A stretch of DNA of 64,000 nucleotides, from positions 62,001 through 126,000 of the forward strand of contig JAAEQC010000033.1 in NCBI GenBank assembly GCA_024231905.1, in the 5' to 3' direction. Below the pieces are notes generated by a model, which had not been told where the DNA came from, made no database searches, and saw only the letters and a program-made list of their open reading frames with translations. The stretch comes from a bacterium. Its GTDB lineage: Bacteria > Krumholzibacteriota > Krumholzibacteriia > LZORAL124-64-63. Positions within the stretch are counted from its first letter, which is position 1. Each line of letters begins with the position of its first letter. The position numbers were made by a program, and so were the translations under genes. This document shows, one piece after another, positions 57,785 through 64,000 of this stretch.

Positions 57785-59683
57785 ATGGACAATTCCTACC
57801 TCATCTCCGACTCCTGGCTCCAGCAACCACTGCCCCTGCTCGGGCAACTCGCCCCCTCCGACTACGCGGATCTCGGCTTCATGTGCGGTCTGGAGGTCCA
57901 CCAACAGCTCCTGACCACCCGCAAGCTCTTCTGCCGCTGCCCGTCCGGTCTCTACAGCACCGATCACCACGCCGAGGTGCTGCGCCATATGCGGCCCACC
58001 CTGTCGGAGATGGGCGAGTACGACGGCACCGCGTTGATGGAGTTCAAGACCCGCAAGGAGATCATCTATCTCCTGAACAACGCCACGGTCTGCACCTACG
58101 AGATGGACGACGCGCCGCCCTTCGAGATCGACGACCTGGCCCTGGACCGGGCCGTGGCCATCACCATGATGCTGGGCTGCAACGTGGTCGGCGAGATCCA
58201 CATCACCCGCAAGCAGTACCTGGACGGCTCCATCCCCACGGGCTTCCAGCGCACGGCCATCACCGGCACCGACGGCGACGTGCCCTTCGGCGACCGCCAG
58301 GTCCACATCCGCCAGGTGAGCATCGAGGAGGACAGTTGCCGCGAGGTGAGCGACGAGGGCCACGTGCGCACCTACCGCACCGACCGCCTGGGCATGCCAC
58401 TCATCGAGACGGTCACCGACCCGGACATGAAGACCCCCTGGGAAGCCATGGAAGTGGGGCAGATCCTGCGCCGCCTGGCCCGGGCCAGCGGCCTGGTGCG
58501 CACGGGCGCCGGCGCCGCCCGGCAGGACGTGAACGTATCCGTCACCGGCGGCACCCGCATCGAGATCAAGGGCGTGCCCAGTCTGCGCATGATTCCCCGC
58601 CTGACCCACAACGAGGCCCTCAGGCAACGCACCCTGGTCGGTATCCGCGGCGAACTCATCCGACGGGGCATCACCGCCGACGACGTCCAGGACCAGGGCC
58701 ACGACGTGACCCCCATCGTGCGCGGCACCGACTGCCGGTTCATCCGCCGCGCCGTGGACAAGGGCGCCACGGTCATGGCTGTCCCCCTGCCGGGCTTCCA
58801 GGGCCTGCTCGAGGTGCAGACCCAGCCCCGCACCAGCTTCCTCAAGGAATTCAGCGACCGCATCCGCGTCATCGCCTGCATCGACGAGTTGCCCAACCTG
58901 GCCCTGTCGACCCAGGACGTCCCCACCCTCTCGAGCCGCGAATGGGAACGCGTGGCCAAGGTCTGCGACGTGGGGCCGGATGTGCCCATCCTCGTGGTCT
59001 GGGGTGCGCAGAAGGACGTACTCACGGCCGTGGGCGAGGTGGCTATCCGGGCTCGGGAAGCCACCGCGGGCATCCCCAACGAGACCCGCCAGGCCCTGGA
59101 AGACGGCACCACCGGATTCGAACGGGTCCTGCCCGGGGCCGACCGCATGTACCCGGACACGGATCTGCCCCCCATCGCCCTGGCCGACGCCCGGGTGGAC
59201 GCCCTGCGCGCCGACCTGCCCTCCACCCCTTGGGAACGCACGGCGCGGGCCCGGGAACTAGGCGTGGGCGAGGACCTGGCCGAGCGCCTGGGCCGTCACC
59301 GGGCCTGGGATCTCTTCGACCACCTCAGTGGCCGCCTGGATGCGGGTCGGTTCACGGCCCACCGGCTGGCCTCCCTGCTCTTGGACCGTTCCTGCCCCCG
59401 GCCGGCCAGCCTGCGGGCCGCCGGTCCCTGGTGGGAAACAGTGGTCGACGCCCTGGCCGCCGGCGAGATCCTGCCCGCAGCCGTTTGGAGCGGCGAGGAG
59501 GATCCCGCCCGCCCCCTGGCCGAGGCCGAGTCACGAGAGATCTACGCCGCCGCCGACCGCGACGGCCTGCCCACCGACCGCGCCCTGGCCGAACACGTGC
59601 TCATGGGCCGGATCATGCCGCAACTGCGGGGACGCGCGGACGGCGCGGCGGTCCGCACCTGGGTGAAGGAGGAACTGGCGTGA
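57785..59683 (+). CDS. gatE: Glu-tRNA(Gln) amidotransferase subunit E, archaeal type
   Basis: Kinase/tRNA-binding subunit of the two-component GatDE enzyme, which turns Glu-tRNA(Gln) into Gln-tRNA(Gln). The 632-residue length and the N-terminal GLEVHQQLLTTRKLFCRC (GatB/E family) are diagnostic. Further blocks: EIHITRKQYLDGSIPTGFQRT, SIEEDSCREV and GMPLIETVTDPDM in the catalytic cradle, the AspRS-like GAD insertion (about 265-405, with VPLPGFQGLLEVQTQPR), and a YqeY-like tail (about 500-632). The GAD insertion distinguishes GatE from bacterial GatB. The stop overlaps gatD by four bases. A weak GAGGA lies 17 bases before the ATG. Confidence 0.95.
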   Translation: MDNSYLISDSWLQQPLPLLGQLAPSDYADLGFMCGLEVHQQLLTTRKLFCRCPSGLYSTDHHAEVLRHMRPTLSEMGEYDGTALMEFKTRKEIIYLLNNATVCTYEMDDAPPFEIDDLALDRAVAITMMLGCNVVGEIHITRKQYLDGSIPTGFQRTAITGTDGDVPFGDRQVHIRQVSIEEDSCREVSDEGHVRTYRTDRLGMPLIETVTDPDMKTPWEAMEVGQILRRLARASGLVRTGAGAARQDVNVSVTGGTRIEIKGVPSLRMIPRLTHNEALRQRTLVGIRGELIRRGITADDVQDQGHDVTPIVRGTDCRFIRRAVDKGATVMAVPLPGFQGLLEVQTQPRTSFLKEFSDRIRVIACIDELPNLALSTQDVPTLSSREWERVAKVCDVGPDVPILVVWGAQKDVLTAVGEVAIRAREATAGIPNETRQALEDGTTGFERVLPGADRMYPDTDLPPIALADARVDALRADLPSTPWERTARARELGVGEDLAERLGRHRAWDLFDHLSGRLDAGRFTAHRLASLLLDRSCPRPASLRAAGPWWETVVDALAAGEILPAAVWSGEEDPARPLAEAESREIYAAADRDGLPTDRALAEHVLMGRIMPQLRGRADGAAVRTWVKEELA

Positions 59684-61071
59684 GCGGCAAGAAGGACGAC
59701 TTCGAAGGCTACCGCACCCCCACGCGCGATCTCCTGGAACGCCTGACGGCGCCCGTCTGGTCCCAGGTCACCCTGCACACTTCGCGGGGTGATTTCTCGG
59801 GCCTCATCCTGCCCCGTAGCGAGACGGCCGACGCGGACCACGTGGTGCTGAAGCTGGCCACGGGTTACAACATCGGCATCCGGCACGACACGGTGACGGC
59901 CATCGAAGTGCACGGTCGCAAAGAAGCCCACTACCAGATTCCCGAGAAGGCCTTCCCCGTCGATCCCAAGAAACCGCGGGTGAAGCTCTTCGGCACCGGG
60001 GGCACCATCGCCAGCCGGCTCGATTACCGCACCGGCGCCGTGATTCCCGCCTTCAGCCCGGGTGAGTTGTACGGCTCGGTCCCGGAGCTGGCGGACATCT
60101 GCAACATGGAGACAGAGAAGCTCTACGGCGTGTTCAGCGAGAACATGGGCCCGGACCAGTGGATCGGTACGGCCGAGGCCATCGCCGCGGAGATCAAGAT
60201 GGGTGTGGCCGGCATCGTCGTGGGCCACGGCACCGACACCATGCACCACACGGCGGCGGCCCTGAGTTTCATGCTCCAGGACTCGCCCGTACCCATCGTC
60301 ATGGTGGGCAGCCAGCGGTCCAGCGACCGGCCCAGCTCCGACGCGGCCATCAACCTCATCAACGCCACCCGTACCGCCGCCACCAGCGACATGGCCGAGG
60401 TGATGGTGTGCATGTTCGGTCCGACGAGCGACAGGTACGGGCTGCTCCACCGGGGCACCCGCGTGCGCAAGATGCACTCGTCCTACCGGTCCACCTTCCG
60501 CACCCTCAGCGACATCCCCCTGGGCAAGATCGACGGAACCGGCGTCACCCCCTTCCGGGACGACTACCACCGCCGCCGGGACGACGGTGACGTGAAGCTC
60601 AACGCGGTCTTCGACGACCGGGTCTCACTGGTCTACTACTACCCCGCCATGAAGCCGGACATCATCGACTCCCTGGTGGAGAACGGCTACAAGGGCATCG
60701 TTATCGCCGGCACCGGACTCGGCCATGTGAACAAGCCCCTCTACCCCGCCCTGGACCGGGCGCGGGAAGCGGGCGTCCACGTCTACATGACCGTGCAGAC
60801 CATGTGGGGCTACGTGCAGATGTACGTGTACGAAACCGGGCGCGAGATCATGGGCAAGGGCGTGGTCCCCGCGGCGAACATGCTGCCGGAGGTGGCCTAC
60901 GTGAAGCTGGGCTGGGCTTTGGGCCAGTCCCACGACCCGGACGAGGTGAAGCGCATCATGCTCACGCCGGTGAACGGTGAGACCACGGACCGGGAGCCGC
61001 ACAACGGGTATCTGCTCTTCCAGGGCGGGATTCCCGAGGTGGACGAGTTCATCTCTTCCCATTGGAAGTAG
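59680..61071 (+). CDS. gatD: Glu-tRNA(Gln) amidotransferase subunit D (asparaginase-like), archaeal type
   Basis: Amidase that releases ammonia from asparagine or glutamine for GatE. The 463 residues hold an N-terminal beta-barrel domain (about 1-95) and an asparaginase-like domain with the two Thr motifs GTGGTIAS (105-112) and GHGTDTMH (182-189), plus GSQRSSDRPSSDAA. The N-terminal domain and the extended asparaginase part distinguish GatD from plain L-asparaginases. The GTG start overlaps the gatE stop (GTGA) and has AAGGAGG eight bases upstream. The stop codon lies inside the left arm of a long inverted repeat. Confidence 0.95.
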   Translation: MSGKKDDFEGYRTPTRDLLERLTAPVWSQVTLHTSRGDFSGLILPRSETADADHVVLKLATGYNIGIRHDTVTAIEVHGRKEAHYQIPEKAFPVDPKKPRVKLFGTGGTIASRLDYRTGAVIPAFSPGELYGSVPELADICNMETEKLYGVFSENMGPDQWIGTAEAIAAEIKMGVAGIVVGHGTDTMHHTAAALSFMLQDSPVPIVMVGSQRSSDRPSSDAAINLINATRTAATSDMAEVMVCMFGPTSDRYGLLHRGTRVRKMHSSYRSTFRTLSDIPLGKIDGTGVTPFRDDYHRRRDDGDVKLNAVFDDRVSLVYYYPAMKPDIIDSLVENGYKGIVIAGTGLGHVNKPLYPALDRAREAGVHVYMTVQTMWGYVQMYVYETGREIMGKGVVPAANMLPEVAYVKLGWALGQSHDPDEVKRIMLTPVNGETTDREPHNGYLLFQGGIPEVDEFISSHWK

Positions 61072-61180
61072 GCAGAGGAACGGTGGGAGGCCTGCGGGCT
61101 CCCCACTCGCCCCGAAGGGGCTCGTTCTGCGCCTGCGGCTAAGTCGCCCGCAAGCCTCCCACCGTTCCTCTGCCTACTTC
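61065..61180. repeat. Foldback element with 35-bp inverted arms at the end of gatD
   Basis: The arms 61065-61099 and 61146-61180 are reverse complements over 35 bases with one mismatch (the second arm has CAAG where CAGG is expected). The 46-base centre contains a small hairpin CCCCGAAGGGG. The left arm includes the last codon and the stop of gatD. No T-tract follows, so it is not a plain intrinsic terminator. It could act as a bidirectional terminator or mRNA 3' stabiliser between the convergent genes, or be a small mobile foldback. Confidence 0.9.
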
Positions 61181-61219
61181 TAACGCCAAGAGATGAGTAT
61201 CCCGGATGCCGTACGCTGG

Positions 61220-61873
61220 TCAGGACTCATGGACGAGGCCGGCCATGCGGGCCAGTTCGTCGGCCAGGGCACCGGCCACGTCGTGGAGGTCGTGACCGTA
61301 CTCGTCGTAGGGCACGGAGACCTGGCAGAGGACCTCCAGGGTGGCCGTGTCGATCACCTTCAGATAGGCCGCCTCCACGATCACTTTCGACAAACCCCGC
61401 CCCCCGACTCGCGAACAGAAGACGTTGCCCACCAGGACCGCGCCGAGTCCGAGTTCGTGCCGCAGTTCCGCCAGGGTCGCCAGGCTGATGGTGTAGGCCA
61501 CGGTGCCGTCGTTGTCGACGGTCTCGTAGGGCAATTCCAGCAGGTCGAAGCCGTGGGCGGACAGGCGGGCCGACAGTTCCCCGGTAAGCAACTGGCCGGC
61601 CGGCGTCACGGCCAGTTCGGACTCGGTGGGCGGCACCAGGTGGATCTCGGTCCCCGCCATGGCGGAGCGGTGCCCCATGGCTCTGTACCGGCGGGGATGG
61701 CCTGGGGATACCGGTAGCGGATTGGACAGCAACGCGTGCATGGCCAGGGTGGTCGGAATGCGGTCCACCCCCGGGGCGGGGATGGTGCGCACGCCCGTGT
61801 TCGGGACACAGGCCGCACCGGCCACGATCATCAGGAAGAGGAGCGGGCAGCCGAGGCGATAGCGCATGGTCAT
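61220..61873 (-). CDS. Putative lipoprotein of unknown function
   Basis: A 217-residue protein with signal peptide and lipobox VAGAAC, ATG preceded by GGAG. The mature chain has alternating helix and strand (ELSARLSAHGFDLLELPYE, YTISLATLAELRHELGLGAVLVGNVF, VEAAYLKVIDTATLEVLCQVSVPY), reminiscent of the nucleotide-fold-like lipoproteins of the LpoB/CsgG/FlgO group, but similarity by eye is too weak to assign. It lies 40 bases after the frameshifted exported-protein gene on the same strand and converges on gatD across the foldback repeat. Confidence 0.6.
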   Translation of the reverse strand: MTMRYRLGCPLLFLMIVAGAACVPNTGVRTIPAPGVDRIPTTLAMHALLSNPLPVSPGHPRRYRAMGHRSAMAGTEIHLVPPTESELAVTPAGQLLTGELSARLSAHGFDLLELPYETVDNDGTVAYTISLATLAELRHELGLGAVLVGNVFCSRVGGRGLSKVIVEAAYLKVIDTATLEVLCQVSVPYDEYGHDLHDVAGALADELARMAGLVHES

Positions 61874-61912
61874 GGGATCTCCTTCTGTTTCCGGTGCCGG
61901 ACATGGCCCGGG

Positions 61913-62709
61913 CTAGCTCATGCCACCGCCGTCGAAGGTGGCCACGAAGACGAGGACCAGGCCCAGGTACACGCCGAGGCCCACGAGACCGTGGGTGCGG
62001 ACGCCGGCGTAGACGGTGGTGTTGGTGCCCCGTTCCGCTTCCAGCAACGAGTCGGCGCGAGTGCGCCAGCCGACCACGTGCACGCCGGTGGCCAGGGCCG
62101 CCCAGGAGTTGCCCATCTCCAGTTCGAGCAACCCGCCGGGCGTGATGTCCACACCGGTCTCCTCGCCGCCGGCGATCACCCCGGGGGCGATCTGAATGTA
62201 GACGTCCGAGGGGGATCCAGGCTCCAGCGGCGGATGCCCTTGAAGGCGAAGAGGGTCCGGGTTCCACCTTGCCGGATGACGGTGGTAGCGCCCCCCCAGT
62301 GGTGGCGGCCGCCTTTGTCGCGCACCAGGAGACCCAGGTCGTGGGTGAACTGGCGCGCGCCGAAATCCCGATGGTAGGGCCGCGACTGCAGGTGGCCCGA
62401 GACCCAGGTCTTCTGCAGACCGGTCTGCCACAGGACGCGTACGCGGGGCTCGGGCTTGGTGCGGAACCAGGGTTCGAACTCGTCGCCGGACCAGGCCGGA
62501 TCCACCTGCCACCCGACTTCCCCCGCGCGGCGCAGGGAGGAATCATCGGACAAGGAGTCGGCCGCGGCCGCCTTCTCCCGGCGCTGGGAGCCGTTTCCGG
62601 AAGCGGCGTAGGCCGGAGCGCCGGCGGTGAGAATGCCGAGCAGAAGCATGAAAGGGGAGCGGCGGCGGGCGTTCATCTTGAGGCGGCGTACGGGAACTTG
62701 CGGTGTCAT
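61913..62709 (-). pseudogene. Exported protein gene with a single-base frameshift
   Basis: The ATG at 62709 follows GGGAG; the product starts with a signal peptide (FMLLLGILTAGAPAYA) and continues to FKGIRRWSLD. There the frame shifts in a GGGGG run (plus coordinates 62210-62214): one extra base would restore DPPSDVYIQIAPGVIAGGEETGVDITPGG, which continues in the other frame to a C-terminal hydrophobic segment (VGLGVYLGLVLVFVATF) and the stop at 61913. Restored length is about 265 residues. A homopolymer indel in the assembly is the simplest explanation. I do not recognise the family; the restored C-terminus looks membrane-associated or barrel-like. Confidence 0.7.
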
Positions 62710-62764
62710 GACAGTCTCCCGGTTGAGGATCGAGGTGTGTCGACACGGCGGACAATCAAGGAAC

Positions 62765-62790
62765 GGGCCGGTCCCCGTGGGAACCGGCCC
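62765..62790 (-). terminator. Hairpin after cysE
   Basis: GGGCCGGT and ACCGGCCC (outer arms within 62765-62790), with further CCC/GGG pairing inside, form a stable stem about 75 bases after the cysE stop and before the next gene. No clear T-tract follows on the minus strand. Confidence 0.45.
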
Positions 62791-62862
62791 GATGCCGTTG
62801 TTCAGGTTACGCTCATGTACGGTCCTGCACCCGTCCTACCCGTCGCACAGGGTGTCCGCCGA

Positions 62863-63783
62863 TCAGGACACCGTGATGCGCGCCCCGGCGTCCACCGAGG
62901 ACGTGACCCAGGCTCCACCGCCGATGACCGCACCCGCTCCCACGACGGTCTCGCCGCCGAGGATGGTGGCGTTGGCGTAGATGGTGACGTCGTCGCCGAT
63001 GGTCGGGTGGCGCTTGCCGCCCTTGACCAGGCTGCCGTCGGGATTGCGCCGGAAACTCAGGGCGCCCAGGGTCACGCCCTGGTAGAGCTTCACGCGGCGG
63101 CCGATCTCGGTGGTCTCGCCCACCACCACCCCCGAGCCGTGGTCGATGAAGAACTCGGGGCCGACGGTGGCGCCCGGATGGATGTCCACGCCGGTCTCCC
63201 GGTGGGCCCACTCGTTCATCATGCGCGGCAGGAGCGGGACGCCGAGCCGGTGCAGCGGATGGGCCAGGCGGTGGACCGTTACGGCCATCAGGCCCGGATA
63301 GCAGAGAATGACCTCCTCGGTGTTGGTCGCCGCGGGGTCACCCTCGTAGGCCGCCCGCACGTCTCCCGCCACCAGGTCCCGCACTTCGGGCAACTGCTGC
63401 ATGTAGGCCCAGGTCACGGCCCGGGCGGCGGCGGCGAAACGGTCATCGCCCGTGCCCGAGCCAGCGATCTCCCACAGTTCCTCGCAGACGCAATCGGCCT
63501 GGTGGCAGAAACGGAGGGTGCGTTCGATGGTATCCTCCAGCTCCAGGGCGACCCGGGCCACGCGGGCCCCGGTGATCACCGTCAGATCCAGGTCGTGGGG
63601 TACGGGCGCTCCGTGGTAGCCAGGAAAGACCAGGGCCAGCAGCTCGTTCAGGATGGCCACGATCCGCGCCTGGGCCGGCAGGTCCTTTTCGTCGCTGCGG
63701 TTCACGGCGCCGAGTTCGCGGTAGCTGGCCACGAGCCTGCCGGTCAATTCCTCCTGCTCGCGGGTGCGGTCGTCGTCGGTCAT
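62863..63783 (-). CDS. cysE: Serine O-acetyltransferase (CysE/EpsC type)
   Basis: Transfers acetyl from acetyl-CoA to L-serine, giving O-acetylserine for cysteine synthesis. The 306-residue chain has a long N-terminal helical domain and a C-terminal left-handed hexapeptide beta-helix: HRLAHPLHRLGVPLLPRMMNEWAHRETGVDIHPGATVGPEFFIDHGSGVVVGETTEIG includes the catalytic His in IDHGSG. The N-terminal extension and layout resemble the EpsC-like branch. It starts seven bases after the cysK stop, so both cysteine-synthesis steps are co-expressed. The usual C-terminal Ile that docks into CysK is not seen; the chain ends RITVS. Confidence 0.92.
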   Translation of the reverse strand: MTDDDRTREQEELTGRLVASYRELGAVNRSDEKDLPAQARIVAILNELLALVFPGYHGAPVPHDLDLTVITGARVARVALELEDTIERTLRFCHQADCVCEELWEIAGSGTGDDRFAAAARAVTWAYMQQLPEVRDLVAGDVRAAYEGDPAATNTEEVILCYPGLMAVTVHRLAHPLHRLGVPLLPRMMNEWAHRETGVDIHPGATVGPEFFIDHGSGVVVGETTEIGRRVKLYQGVTLGALSFRRNPDGSLVKGGKRHPTIGDDVTIYANATILGGETVVGAGAVIGGGAWVTSSVDAGARITVS

Positions 63784-63790
63784 GATCCCC

Positions 63791-64000
63791 TCAATCCATG
63801 TAATCGCTGAACAGGTCGGTGGACAGGTAACGCTCGCCGAAGGACGGGATCACCACGACGATGCGCCGTCCCGCCGACTCCGGACGGGCTGCGACCGCCG
63901 CCGCCGCCACCAGGGCCGCCCCGCTGGAGATGCCCACGAACAGCCCCTCCTCCCGGGCGGCCCGGCGGGCCATGACCATGGCGTCGTCGTTGGTGACGGT
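63791..64000 (-). CDS. cysK: Cysteine synthase (O-acetylserine sulfhydrylase), 3' end only
   Basis: The partial frame carries the C-terminal 69 residues of a PLP-dependent beta-synthase: [19 protein letters not shown] followed by [17 protein letters not shown], the GISSGA block that contacts PLP, and [18 protein letters not shown], typical of CysK. The 5' part lies beyond the window. It directly precedes cysE on the same strand. Confidence 0.9.
   Translation of the reverse strand, partial: TVTNDDAMVMARRAAREEGLFVGISSGAALVAAAAVAARPESAGRRIVVVIPSFGERYLSTDLFSDYMD

Noticed and set aside
57512..58702. Minus-strand extension of the rex frame
   Set aside because: Antisense shadow of gatE. Rex has a good GTG start with GGAG at 57511, and the extension resembles no protein.

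Overview
The window is GC-rich bacterial DNA carrying about 40 protein genes. I see no rRNA, tRNA, CRISPR array, insertion sequence or prophage. Three exported peptidases (M14, C25, S8) end in an FlgD/T9SS-like C-terminal domain with a PNPFN-type motif and a terminal Lys. Together with lipoproteins, an MCP and large two-component proteins, this points to an uncultured member of the FCB superphylum or a neighbouring lineage (Krumholzibacteriota/Eisenbacteria-like). That placement is inference, not demonstrated.

Layout. 0-13 kb: meaB (-), a PAS histidine kinase-receiver hybrid (+), the two methylmalonyl-CoA mutase subunits (-), a Ser/Thr kinase-hydrolase interrupted by an in-frame TGA (-), a GT87-like membrane protein (+) and several gene remnants. 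12.9-15.5 kb: an HMG-CoA synthase / thiolase / DUF35 operon of archaeal type (-). 15.6-22.5 kb: a CPBP protease and a TetR/FadR-like regulator (-), divergent from a fadN-fadA-fadE beta-oxidation operon (+) that has visible promoter and operator sequences. 22.5-32.8 kb: M14 peptidase, phosphohexomutase, an XRE/membrane-protein pair, C25 peptidase, a LemA pair and an AtuA-family protein (all -). 32.9-37.1 kb: a very large GH13-like protein and a lipoprotein (+). 37.1-45.6 kb: lipoprotein oligopeptidase B, methyltransferase, HAD phosphatase, S8 peptidase with VCBS repeats, and a GT39-like membrane protein (-). 45.7-56.8 kb: symporter-SPOR-FabH, two exported proteins, a histidine kinase/NtrC pair, a small DMT-like membrane protein and an MCP (all +). 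56.8-61.2 kb: Rex (-) divergent from archaeal-type GatE-GatD (+), closed by a 35-bp-arm foldback repeat. 61.2-64 kb: two exported proteins (one frameshifted) and cysK-cysE (-).

How it fits together. FadNAE would make acetyl-CoA and, from odd or branched chains, propionyl-CoA, which methylmalonyl-CoA mutase and its MeaB chaperone route to succinyl-CoA. The thiolase-HMG-CoA synthase-DUF35 module would take acetyl-CoA towards mevalonate. GatDE would supply Gln-tRNA(Gln). The peptidases, transporters and oligopeptidase B suggest a heterotrophic, protein-degrading lifestyle. The most notable points are two archaeal-type modules (GatDE and HMGCS/thiolase/DUF35) within 45 kb of a bacterial genome, a TGA codon inside a GxSxG nucleophile elbow followed by a SECIS-like hairpin, the FadR-like and Rex-like operators, and the foldback repeat after gatD. 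Several breaks lie in G/C homopolymers, so assembly error must be considered for them.
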